Of a stretch of 64,000 nt of DNA, positions 34,361 to 47,500 are shown piece after piece (position 1 is the stretch's first letter; every line of letters starts with the position of its first letter). The stretch is from Microvelia longipes. Taxonomy: Eukaryota > Arthropoda > Insecta > Hemiptera > Veliidae. Location: positions 33,885,157-33,949,156 of the forward strand of contig JACMZG010001911.1 of NCBI GenBank assembly GCA_018340805.1, in the 5' to 3' direction. The position numbers and the translations under genes were made by a program. The notes beneath the pieces are model-generated. The model did no database searches. It was not told the origin of the DNA and worked only from the letters and a program-made list of their open reading frames with translations.

Positions 34361-34499
34361 TTTACATGAACTACAAGTGAGGGTCCTAAATTCTGCCTAA
34401 ACCCAGGATCATGTAGGGACACAGACTCGAAGCACCAGCTTATGTCTTTTTTTAAGGACGGCACGTGAAAAGAGAATTTTCTTGTATGAAAATCTTAGA

Positions 34500-34590
34500 T
34501 GCCCTGACCAGAATGGAATCCGGACTGACTGGGTGGTAGATGCATGTACGAATCATTACACCACCGGGATCCCCCTGCCATGGGGATACA
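34500..34590 (-). repeat. tRNA-like SINE fragment (weak)
   Basis: On the minus strand CCGGTGGTGTAATGATTCG and, about 35 bases on, AGTCCGGATTCCA look like degenerate A and B boxes. No acceptor stem pairs, so this is not a tRNA gene. Confidence 0.35.
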
Positions 34591-35343
34591 AATACAAAGT
34601 TACATTTTTGGAGTTTTTAATTATTTTTCTTTATTTTAAAAGTTTAAACATGTTTTTAAGAACAAAAATTCTCAATGAATGGGGAATTTTTTAATCCCCT
34701 CAAAGGACCTAAGTATAAACTCATGGTCTCTATGAATTACCTTTTTGCTAGTGGAAATTATTTCTTCCTCAGGGGTCCATTGAGCCCTATGGACTTAAGT
34801 ATAAACTTGTGGCCTCATATGAATTGCATTAAATAAATTAGCGACCAAGTTATTATTCAATGGTGATAAGACTATGCTCCTAAATTTAAGTTAGTTGATA
34901 CGGGGATCAATAAAGGATTCACTTGATTATTAAATGTTGATGGGGGAAAATACAAGTAATACTTAGCATGTTTGTAATGTTTAAAAGTTAAAATGGTAAA
35001 ATATGTTTAGAAACTGATATTTGATTGCATCTAAATTGGTTTACTCATTTTTAAATGTTAGAAATAAGCTTTATGGGGGAAAATGTGGAAGACAGTAGTG
35101 AGAAAAAGGACTTGAGTATTAAAGTCTGTTAAATAAAGTAATTCAGAATCGTCATTAAATAAATAAATAATGATAAGTTAAGTAATAAATCAAATAAAGC
35201 TGGTTTTGTATTTACATTTTGGATTTTACATAAAATTAGGCTATTTATTAAGTTTTAATGTTTCATATAGATAACGTTATGTAAAAAGACCATTCTAATA
35301 TAAATTCTTTTAAAACTTTAATTAATTAATTAATTTGTTTTAG

Positions 35344-35504
35344 TTTCTTAGGAAACTTTTCATACCATCAGCAAGTACATTTGTAGTTTATGCAAAAGGA
35401 AAAGATGGCGATAAAAAGGAACCACCTCAACACTTACAAACTGAATGTGAAAAATTAATTAGAGCTTTAGATCTTCCTCTCTATGTCGAGAAAAAAAAGA
35501 AAAG
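35344..35504 (+). CDS. MIC26/27 exon, N-terminal region
   Basis: Acceptor TTTGTTTTAG, donor GTTAGT. It encodes FLRKLFIPSASTFVVYAKG, then ECEKLIRALDLPLY and a lysine-rich end. Phase is 0 at entry and 2 at exit. Confidence 0.85.
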
Positions 35505-38500
35505 GTTAGTTTCTAAATTTTTCTTATCTAACTCCTAAAAGGAAGAAGAAGCATCCACTTTTTTTGTATCAAATGTAATTGTATTAGCACCTACAGTCCC
35601 AAAAATAAAATTAAAAAAAATCGGATGTGGGGTAACTCAGAACTTTTTCTCATCAAATCTGATTCACTACACTCATCCTCCCTACTTTGGACTCGCTTTC
35701 CTCATCCTCAGAATATACAATTTGTTAAATGTATACTGCAACACGTCTTCAGACTTGCTTCGCTCGTCCGAAATGCATCCATATCATTCCCAGCAGTCAC
35801 TCCATATCATCCAGCCACTGATCACGCTCGATGCTGCTAAACAATTATGATCCAAAAAATCATGGATATACTTGTCAAATTGAAACAAAACTTTATATAC
35901 TTATTTATTACATTCATAAGTAACAGAATAAATAACGTACTTGTTCCAAATTTCAATGCAATTGGATTATTTTTTGATTTTGTACAAATTTTTAATATAC
36001 GTATACAAGTATAACTATTTAATAAAAATATAACTATATATAATACTGATAATGACATGAAACTTGGCATATATGTGAGACTTATACATGGCTACATGCG
36101 TTCTAAAACTCTACCCAATTGCAAGATTTCGGGTTTTTCTCTCTAGCCTACATATGCTGGGTGCTACGATGATAACAGACACACACACTTACAGAAAGAC
36201 AACTTTGTAAAAAAGCAAACAATAATTTTCCTATGTACCTACAATATATGAGGAAAAGTAAAAATGGTGTCTGTATTACAATGGTTGTCTGAATACAAAG
36301 AGGCCTCAATTACATTTGTGGCTTTTAATAGATATTTATATGTATATATGAGCACTTTTCTTGTAAATAATTAATTTTTAATTATTTTTTTTGTATTATA
36401 CTTTGTATGCCTGTTGCTAGAGAAGCCTCGTTCTGTGATTGACGACAGCTTGTTGCAAGCTAAGAAATTTTGTTTTTCAAGTGCTTTATTTAACTTTGTT
36501 TCAAATAACTAGGGATTAATTAGTTACTACATTACTGTGGTCAATGGCTCTGTTTTTTAGTCAATATGACATTGACTATGTCAGTTACTTAAAAAAAATT
36601 ATTATTCTTTAGAAGTTAAAATTTTCTTAACATTAAAAGTTAGGTTTTCTTTAATTACACAAAAAAATCATTGAAAGATTTACCTAATCCAGGTTGAAAA
36701 TGAAACTATCTGATATCTTGTAAAAGTTAATTGTCTTTTTTATTCTTTGAAAGGTTCCTATTTGGAATTTAAATACCTTATTTAGTTTCTGTACCTTTTT
36801 CAACTTTATATTGTATTCAATTTTTCATTGCAGAATTATATTCTATTGCAACATATTGATTCCTTGAGCTACCTTTGAGAATATTACTTATATTTATTCG
36901 GTAAAAATTATGAACTAGCTTAGTCCTGTGGACTAATCGATGAATATCATCTTTGCTACACTTCCATTCATCTTCTAAATTATTTTACTTTGATTCTCTT
37001 AAAATCATCAGAAATAAGACCAACTATTTATTTACTTGATCTACATACTACATCATAAATAGAAAGTTTTAATACAAGTTTAATTAAGATCATAGCTTAT
37101 ATTTTCAAAAAATATATAATTTATACCTTGTTCTAATATAAACTATTAACTTTGTTTAGTGAGGAAGTAAAAAACCAACTAAGCGATGATAATTTTATTG
37201 TAAGAACAGTAAGGTGTATGAGAGAAGAGCTTAAAGTATTTTCAGATCAATTTTCAATAGTGAGGCAACAAATTGCTGAAGTTCTTCTTACTGGAAAAGC
37301 TCATACTGCCCGTAAGTTAGATTAATGTTTATCTATGTTGAGTTAATATTTTTATTTATATGGCTATTACTCCATAGCCTGTTCTTTTTATTTGACTATA
37401 TCATGTAAGATGCCTCAGAATATAAAGAATAGTTTTTAACTAAGTGGGTAGGATATACAATTTTTCCATCCTAGAAAGGTTTAATTTGAACCAGGTTTGT
37501 TTGAACCATTCTGAGATTTTAGTTGGGAGTTAAGGAAGGATGTTCATGTCGGAATTAGAGAATGATGTTCATGACTGAAGTATGGGCTCTGAGTTAAAGA
37601 AGGATATTCATGTCCAAAGTATAGGTTGGAAGTTAGAGAAGGATGTTCCTATCTGAGGTATGGGTATGACAACAGAGTTAGATGCTTATGTCTGAGGTAT
37701 GGGTTGGGACTTAAAAAAGAATGTTCTTGTCTGAGGTATGCTTTAGGAGTTGAAGAAGGATGTTCATCTCTGAGGTATGGGTTTGGAGACAGATATGGAT
37801 GTTCATGTCTGACATATGGGTTAGGAGTTAAGAAAGGTTGTTCCTGTCTGAGGTATGGATTTGGAGGAGTTAGAGAAGGAATTTTATGTTCTGCATTCCT
37901 TTCTGGCTACCAAGAAGTTATTAATTTAACTCACTGAGCCTGAGATTATATCTCCCGCTTACTTCTGCCCAAAAATATTATTAATTTTAAACCAGGTTTG
38001 GTTTAGATTAATTACACTGGAACTTTACTTACCTTTTTTAATTATTTATTGTGCTATGCCTAAATTTAGAGAGGAATTTAACTATGATTTTAAATAAGTT
38101 GAGCTGTGGAGTCAATCAATAAAAGGAATTGAAAGAAACAGTCTCTCCACTGATTTTAAAGATAATTTATAGACAGAGCCAGCTTTCAGTTTTAACAAAC
38201 CATCATCAGTGCCTAACCAACAAAGTACAAACCAAATAAATTACAAAAAATCAGAAGAAAACGCTACTACGAATACATAAACAGAAACTACTCTAAAAGT
38301 ACAAAAAAATATAAAATAATAATCATAAATAAATAAATAGATAACATAAATAAGCCAAATATATAAAATAATTGAAAAAATTATATAATATAAATTAGGT
38401 ATAAGTAAGGTACAATATAAATGCATAAAAATGAATATAAAATAAAAATAATTCAAATTATTAAAATTATAGTAATGAACTATATAAAATAAATAAAATA

Positions 38501-41500
38501 TAAATAGAAATAAATAAAATATCGATTAAATTAAGGTAAATGAAATAGATAATTACCGGCGAGTCGAGAAGAAGAGTCAAGCAACAGGCATAATTGAGTT
38601 GTTCAAAGTGTTGAAACGAACTGATGGAAAACGTGGCGCCGCATCTAGTGCGCCCTGTATGAGCGTTGCCGCCCCATTTTCTCCCTTCTTATTCAACGCC
38701 CTATCTCCATTATCTTTCACATTCCTAGAGATTTCAACGTTTTCCAAAAAATTCATAACACTCCCTTTCTGCGCTGTGTGGAGGTACGCAACTTCATGCT
38801 GACTTCTAAAATGACCAGCTTCATAATTTTTTGGAAAACGTTGAAATCTCTAGGAATGTGAAAGATAATGGAGATAGGGCGTTGAATAAGAAGGAGAAAA
38901 TGGGGCGGCAACGCTCATACAGGGCGCACTAGATGCGGCGCCACGTTTTCCATCAGTTCGTTTCAACACTTTGAACAACTCAATTTGCCTGTTGCTTGAC
39001 TCTTTCTTCTCGACTCGCCGGTAATTTATCTATTTCATTTACTTAATTTAATCGATATTTTATTTATTTATTTACATTTTATTTATTTTATATAGTTCAT
39101 TACTATAATTTTAATAATTGAATTATTTTATTTATATTCATTTTATGCATTTATATTGTACCTTACTTATACCAATTTATATTATATAATTTTTCAATTA
39201 TTTTATATATTTGGCTTTATTTATCTATTTATTATTTATGATTATTATTTTATATTTATTTTGTACTTTTAGAGTAGTTTCTGTTATTGTTATTCTGTAG
39301 TAGCGTTTTCTTCTGATTTTTTGTAATTTATTTGGTTTGTACTTTGTTGGTTAGGCACTGATGATGGTTTGTTAAAACTGAAAGCTGGCTCTGTCTATAA
39401 ATTATCTTTGAAATCAGTGGAGAGACTGTTTCTTTCAATTCCTATTATTAACTATAATTGTTTTCTTAATGTTTAGAGACCATTGATTATCTTAGAGAGC
39501 CTGAAAATACATATCCGAGAATGGGGGCTATAACTGCAGGTGCTCTTACAGGATATTTACTTGCTCTACGGAAAGGAAGGTATGATTTTACTAAGGAGCA
39601 CTGTGTAGACAAAATTACCAAATTAACAATGGTTTTTCAATTAACTTTTATCCTATAAGGGTGAAATATTAATACTTGATAATAAGATATTTTTATGGTT
39701 GTTTTATGGAGGTGTTCACACCTTCAATAAAACAAGATAATAAACTTATTAATAATGTTTGTTATGTAGTTAACAAAGTTTTGTGAATTTTATAATGGTA
39801 AAATTTTGTTTTGGAAATGTGTTCCAACATGTTTAGGAATGCTAAAAAAATCACCTTACCTTTAAGATTTAACCTTGAGTTTTAGAGTGTATGTTCATGT
39901 TTTTTCTTAAAAGTTAAATTATTGAAACATTTTTTAAATCTATTAAAATATTATTATAATTTTAAAAATAGTTTCATTGGGGGGTTTTTTTGACACTCCT
40001 TGTTATTTTTACTTTTCCTCATTTATACTGTAGGTATATAGGAAAAGTTTAATAATAATCATTTATTGGGGAAATTAATATTTTTTTTTTACAAACATAC
40101 CTAATTTTTAATACTTTTACAATTGAAAATCAGCATAAGCTGTGGTTGCCCTGAGGCTGAGTTCCATTTTTGGCTAGTAATCGCTACTATTTGTTCATTT
40201 TTTTTATAAGTTTTAATTTTTATATATTTTAATAAGTTATAATATTTTACAAATTTTAACATGGATTTACATTGGGTTTAAATTTTAATATTATCACGAT
40301 TTTAGGTGAATTTCACAAAAGGTGTTAAGTTTATTTTCTTTTTAATTTTTATTAATATTTATTTTTGCTTTATATTAGTTATTTACTTTAACTTCTTATT
40401 TCATTTTATTTATTTTGTTTGTTTAATTTTTATTTGCTTGCTACTTATTTATTATTATTTTTGTACTGGCTATTTTAGTAAGTATACATCACTAAAAACT
40501 CTACCATTCTTATCCAGGCTAATCTGTCTTGCTATTCTTTGCCATTGCTCTTTATCTCATCTTCCCACTTTTTAACGGGTATACCTCTCTTTCTTTTCTT
40601 ATCTAGTGGCCCTCTATCGAGTATATCTTTGATCCATCTATTATCAGTGACTTGGACCATATGTCCAAGTCATATATTCTCCTGAGTGAGCTAAAAAAGC
40701 TCAAGTGAGCTAAAGTGAAACATGCGCTTTAAAAATTAAAAAAAAAAATAATAATAAAAATCGAATAATGCTGATTATGAGATACAACTTGGCACATATT
40801 TTTGTCTAAATAAATAATAAATGTATAAATTAATGGCTTTTTATTTATAAATAAGACTTGTAAAGATATCAGGTATAAATAAATAAAGATTTGAGATTTA
40901 TAAATAAATCTCAAATCTATCAAAATATTATTTCACATTTTGTGAATTTCAAAAATTTTGCAGTCATTGTTTCCGGTTAATGATGTTGTAAAAATGTATT
41001 TTCTTGAAAGCATAACTAGACCTAAAAGTAATTTTATAAATATAATGTTTTTGTTGTTTAAAAATATGGCTTAAAGGCAAATAAAATATTTTTTTATTGT
41101 TCATGGTGTGATTGTATGTAACAATACTGAAGTAGTACCTCCTTAAGCTTTGGAGCAAACGAGCAAAGAGTTTGAAGTTGTGAAGAAAAGTACTAATTTT
41201 CCCTGTTCCAAATTTTTTAACATTATTTCTGTATTTTTTTTTTAATTTTGGTTGTGTTAATAATTTTTGTATTGTTTAGCATAATGTGGGTAATCTTGTC
41301 AATGTAATTTCTTATTCTACAATTTAACTTTTATCCTTATTATAATTTGAATTTGCTTGCTTTGATTTCCCATTTAATTAGTTAGTGAATGGATTAATAA
41401 TTATAACAGTTCATACAAAGTGTCTAATACCTGCCACATGTGTTATTATTCCAATTAAAAGGTATCTTAGTTTGTGTCCTGTATTGGAAAAAAAACTGAG

Positions 41501-44500
41501 CGTTAATTTTCTTAATTAGACATGTTTATATTTGTATTTTCCCCTATTTAAGGCAGTTTATCTTATCTATTTTTCCTTTAAAACTCCTCAAGTTCCTACC
41601 CCACCTGATCCTTAACCTTACCTGTTGTCTGTTTAGATGTGTGCAGATACTGTCGGCATGGGCAGGTGCAGGCACAGTATGGGCTGTTGTAACATTATAA
41701 TTCATTTGAAAATGCAATTTAGAATTTATCCATCAATAGCAACCCCAAAAATTCTATAATAATGATAGGATTTATTTAATGCTTATTTTATTAAAATGTC
41801 ATTAAAAAATAAACAAATTGTTGCTGAACCTGCTTTTTTATTGGTTACAAACATAGTTTTACTGTTAGGATAAATAATAAAATTTGTTGATATCTATAAC
41901 TATTTCTATTTTTAGTAATTAAAACAAGCTGTCAAGTATGAAACTTGGTTACTCTATCTCATGTTTCAAATAAAGAGTAATGCTGAAGTTATTTAAGTCT
42001 CAGATATTTTTGATAAGTCTTTGATATTTTTGATTTTGAGCTTGTTAACATTTTAGACTATTAGTTATTGCCCTGATATATTAAAGGGCCCCTAATAAAT
42101 ATGTAAAATGGACTTTTATTTGTTTTTCTTGGCATATGCTTGGGACATGCTAAAGAGACATTTACTACTAGAGGGAGTAGCCTGGGTGTCTAGGTACCCT
42201 AACAGTACATTTGTGACTTCATTTATTGATTTTCCATATTAATTTATTATGATTTCACATAAATTTTATATTATTCTTTGACTTGTTGTTACTAAAATTA
42301 AGTAAAATTGATTTAAAATAATTTTGTTTATTAAATTAATTATTATCTATCACATATTATTTAATTATTCTTATGCATATAGTGATTTAATGTGGTATCT
42401 TATAATTTTATGAGTCAATAAGATTTGTAATGGGGTGGGGAGTCTTTAGTCTTATTAGAGTAGGGAAGAGGACGGTTATAATACCTAATGGAAATAGCTA
42501 CGCCACCAGACCCCATACCACTGTTTTGTTCTGCCCAAGTCCTCCCTCTAGTAGTTTAAGTCTCTTTATATTATACTTTGATGTCACATACGTTAATTAT
42601 TTCTGATTAGTTTATTAAAAATAAAATAATTTAATAAAATAAAAGTCTAATTTCTCTGGATAATTAAATATTGGTTTGCTAATTGTTTGTACTTTTTCTC
42701 ATTATACCACAGGTTTAAAGGGAAAGTATTGTGGTTGCAAAAATCTGAAACCAGAATACTACTTGAATCATCCATGGAGTTTTATGACCTCTTCGGTAGT
42801 CATTTTTACCGAGTTTTTTTAACATTGTGTCTGCTATCATCGTAGCTCCAAGTGTTTTATGCTAGAGAGTTAAAAACTTTGTACCAAAATCAGTCTTTAA
42901 GTCTACTAGTTATGCTATCTAGAAATTGCTATCCTGGTTATTGTTTTAACCATTGCATGACAATAATAACTCAGCAAAAATTTAAATTCATAAAAGTTGG
43001 AAAATGAAATTTAGCTCTCATTTAGTCAAATGTGTCTTGTTTTATCTTATCAGCATTAGTTTGAGTTTTATCAAAGAGCATGCACACATATTTCAAAAAA
43101 TTGAAAAATAATTCAATATAGTTAAATTTTGGTACAAGTATATCCCGTTAATAAGTTTTGTTTCGATACAGCTAGTGTATCTACTGTTTTGTCAGATCAC
43201 AAGTGTTAAGCAGCATTGAGGGAGGTCATTGCCTGGACGGGTTACTGCTAGGAATAAAATGCATATTACTGTCTGAAGACGAAGGAAGCGAGTCCGAAGT
43301 AGTGAGAATGAGTGTAGTGAATCCAATATCGGTACCGTGTTCCCATTTTTTTGGCATTTAACAGTTTTTTTTAAATTTTTGTTGTTAGATTTAAAAAGCT
43401 GGTATACATGGGTGCTGGTGCTGGTTTAGTAGGTTCCATGCTATATCCTGATGAAGCTAAAGATTTGGGTGAAGATGGGCTTAAGTATATGAAGAAATAT
43501 GTTGTCATTACTTACCACTTCTTAAATGGAGGTATTGCACTCAAATAATATTATTAAGAAAAATATTATTGACTTTTATGGTTTTGACAATAGTAGAAGT
43601 AACTCTTATTTATTTTTACAATCAACAAAAATACTGGAAGTCATTCAATGGTATTTATTGACTAAATTTATCATTTTAAAACGGTCTGGTGCTATAAAAC
43701 TTTAACCCATTGCCCTATTGAAACGTAGTAGGTTCTCTGGTTGTGGGACCAGCCAGAAGAAAAACATTCCTTTGTTGCTGAGGTTTTTTGTTTTTGTACC
43801 TCAAAGTACTCAACTTTAACTTGGACTTGGTTGTTTCTCTGACGTAATTCTTATGTTCTAACGATAGCTTTCTGTTTACTTCACTGTACATGTATATGTA
43901 TAATATTATAATAAATGTTATTTTTTTGCTCTCGTTACAAATAAATTTATAAATGTAATCATGATTTTTGTTTTTTTAAAAAAAATGATGTTATTTTATT
44001 TTTATATGGTAATTGATAAACTTAAAAATGGTTAATTGATTTGTTTAATTTTAAAATTGATGAGGATTATGGTTGGCATATTATGCCGTCATGTTAATGC
44101 CACTGGCCCAAGGTCAGGGGAAAATCGTTCTTATTTTCTCACTTTAAACGCATTGGCCGACGGGGTCATCATATAAATGTAGAATAACATAATTTCAAAT
44201 AAAAACAAAAACTATATTTTTATTTATTTTTAACCTAAAGTTTATTCTCAAATAAATAAGTTTAACGGATCAGACAATTGTCAAATGTTTGTTACACAAG
44301 TTTAGACAATTTATTTAATATTTTTATTGTAATGATAAAGCTCCCGATAAAAATGAGAACAAAGTAAGACCAAAGACCGCAAGGTCCGCCTATGTGGTCT
44401 GAGCAAAAAATCTCAAAATACAATTATGAAAAACAGTCCGTAAGCAGAGAAATCCAAAAACCAAGCAAATTATATTAAATTGCTAAAACCCGACAAGAAA

Positions 44501-47500
44501 GGACTGAAAATTCTGTTGAAAGCATATGCCATCTATTGCAACATACGAAAGTTTTTCTGATGACCGCATATGCCTCTATTAGCAGCAAAAGTGTTAATGA
44601 ATATTTTGAACTGATAGAATTTAGCAAATTTCTTATGGAAAATTTATCTTTTTTCAATTCTGTGTCAGAATGTGTCTGGAATGCTTTGTGGGAGTAAATC
44701 ACTCTGAGATTAGGTTGCTTAGGTAAAGCATGATTGTCCTACATCTAATGTTCAAGAAATAGAGTTGTAATAGTTTCATTTTCTATATAAAATCATAAGT
44801 TTCACTTCCTTATATTGAAATGATCCAATTTTAAAGTGAATACCACTTGAATTACTTTTAATTTTTGCATGTAAACAAAACCGATGTTTACATGCTAGAA
44901 CACCGGCGTGTAAACATCTGTTTTGTTTACATTTTAGTGATTACATTCTATTTAATATATAGTTATAATTTGCCTTTTAGTCCAGAATTGTTGAATATCT
45001 CATTTCTTCCATTTATATATTGACTTTGTTGAATACATATTTAATGTAGACTATAATCAATTAAGTTAAAAAAAAATGTTTTTCTAAATTCCAACGCATT
45101 GTTTTTTTGTTTTGGTTGGGTAGTAAGTCGTGATTTAACTGGATTCGAGCTACCTAATTTACCATTAAATAATCATCATTTAAGTGTTACTGATAGTCAT
45201 CACAAGGAAAGTGGTGACTCTGTGCCAGAACCTAGTCATCTGTTGCCTCCTACTGCAGCTGCAATTCACTTGCATTTACACCCTGATGAGGTATTTTTAC
45301 AAGGATGTTGATTACACTTTTACTCTTTCTTGTCTGATTTGTCCCCTTTATGTTTTATAAGTTTATGTTAAGTAATTCTCCTTATTGTTTTATACTGCAT
45401 GCTTTTATTGAAATATAGGTGGTGAATGGATGTTTAACATTTCTTTTCATTTATTTTGTTTTTTTTTGCTTTGAAGTTTTCATCTTATTAACCCAAGTTT
45501 TATCAACTCCTTTATTTTCCCACCAATAATAACCTTACCCTTTACTCTTCATGCTTAAATATCTTGTTTATAATCGTAATTATTTTTAGCCTATTTAAAA
45601 ATAAATAGCTGTTTACCATCATTTTCCTGTATAAAGTCTAAATGTTATATTTTTTTTTAAAATCAAGTATAGTCCTGGTTGGTTGCTTTACCTTGATAGC
45701 TAAATAAAAATATATTTGTGATCTAAAGTAAAAAAAAAATATAATTCAATCAGACTATGATTTTGTTTGTATCTAGAAAATTTGTCTAGACCTAGGATGA
45801 CACCTGCTTCTTCTATAAAAGAAGAACAACAACAAAAATATGTTCCATCAGCTCTTCAACAAGAATATTTAGATATACAATCAAAACTTAAGGGAGAATG
45901 TGAAGAACTAGAAACGGAAGAAATGAAAGAAAAGAAACTTCCTAAGGTAGATAAATGTGGAAAGAAAATAAAACGGAAGAGAAAGTTTTTTACAAGACCT
46001 CCTCATCCTGATAAATGTAAATGTGGAAGAGAAAGAGGACATAAAGAAGATCCATATTTGAAATCTCCCTGCATGACTAGAGAGTTTAAATCCTCAGATA
46101 TCCCTCAAGATAAGGAATGAAAGGAAAAATGATACTCTGTACTTGCTGATATATACTTATAACAAAATTTTCAATACAAAATCTTATAAATGATTGTTTT
46201 TTATTACAGTATTTGGATAGACACAAAAATAACTTTTACTATTACTCATTTACTATTGTTGGTGTAAAGGAAAAGTACTGCGATAGCATTACAAATAAGT
46301 AATTGAAATTTAACCCAAACTCTATAAGTTCACCTGAGAAATTTTTAGTGACTTCTGTATGTGTGTGTCTGTTATCGTAGCTTTTTGTGTAATTAAACTA
46401 AAGCTTTTGAAAGTTAAAACCTGTTTCAAAAATCTACCTTTAGATCTATTTATAAAATTCTATTTATCATTAGGGGATCAACAAAGTATCATAAGATGCC
46501 AAAGATTTGGTCAATAATTTTATAAGGAGAAAGACAAGAATTCAGTATAGGATTAGCACCATTTTTAATTTTCCTCGCTTATACCATAGGTATATAGAAA
46601 ATTTTTCTATATACCTAGTAGTTCACACAGGAAATCCGAAACCTAGATTTTATCTGAATCATTAGTTTCAGATGTTTTAAAAACCTTCCAAGTGGTTTTT
46701 ACAAAGTTTTCTTTGTGTATGTTAGGGCAGTTTGTAACTTAGCACAACAATCAATCTTTAATTCTAGTTCTGTTGTCCAAAAATAATTTTTTTAACCCCT
46801 AATGCCAAAAAGAATTTTGAAAATTTATGAAACAAAAATTATATCACTTTGAAATTTGTGAAAAAATATAGGCATGTATAAGACCAACAAATGTGTCAAG
46901 ATTCATCCTAATATCAGCATGAGTTCAATTTTTATCAACTGATGTGTATATGTTTTTTAAAAATTGTTAATTATCGGAAACCGTCTAATTGTTGTCTAAA
47001 GTTGAAATTTGGCTTGGGTATAAATATTCTTAAATAAACAAGTATAGAAAGTTTCATTTGAGCACAGCTGGTATATCCACAGTTTTTTCGAGTATGTATG
47101 TAGTAATGTAGAGTAGCATTAAGTGTGGTAAGTTGGTGGATGGGTAACAAGGTTTAAAACTGATCATCCCTGTCTGATGACAAGTGGAGTAAGTCCGAAG
47201 AGATTAATTTTAGACTTATTTCAAATTCTGAGGACAAGCAAAGCGAGTTTGAAGTTATGAGGATGAGTTTAGTAAAACTAATAAGGTTAGAAAAAGTTCT
47301 GAGGTATCCCATTTATGATTTAGTCATTTTGCTGCTAAATAATGGAGTTGGTAAATTGTACCAAGTTTCTCTTATGGGTCATAGCATCCAAATTCATCTC
47401 TTGTAAACTATTTTATCAGCAAAGTCAAAGATGTCTGAAATCGCACCAAAATGGTCAATAAGATACTTTTATAAAAATGGCTGTAGAATCAGTAGTCTGA

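Larger units (their letters stand above)
38124..39443. mobile_element. 1.3-kb foldback element
   Basis: Left arm 38124-38752 and right arm 38826-39443 are near-perfect inverted copies around a ~70-bp loop. Both ends read AGGAATTGAAAGAAACAG then TCTCTCCAC. Each arm carries the hammerhead-like module at its outer part (38170-38215 minus, 39352-39397 plus) and a GC-rich inner block (GGCGCCGCATCTAGTGCGCC). No protein is encoded. The end module is shared with 8140-8220, 55798-56353 and 59930-60030. Confidence 0.93.

Noticed and set aside
34500..34590. tRNA gene on the minus strand
   Set aside because: Box-like motifs are present, but no acceptor or anticodon stem pairs.
37626..37937. 103-residue Cys/Leu-rich open frame
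   Set aside because: It is the translation of a degenerate ~40-bp minisatellite.
40306..40575. 89-residue hydrophobic open frame
   Set aside because: Composition (F, I, L, Y) is that of T-rich DNA; there is no motif, and it lies inside an intron.
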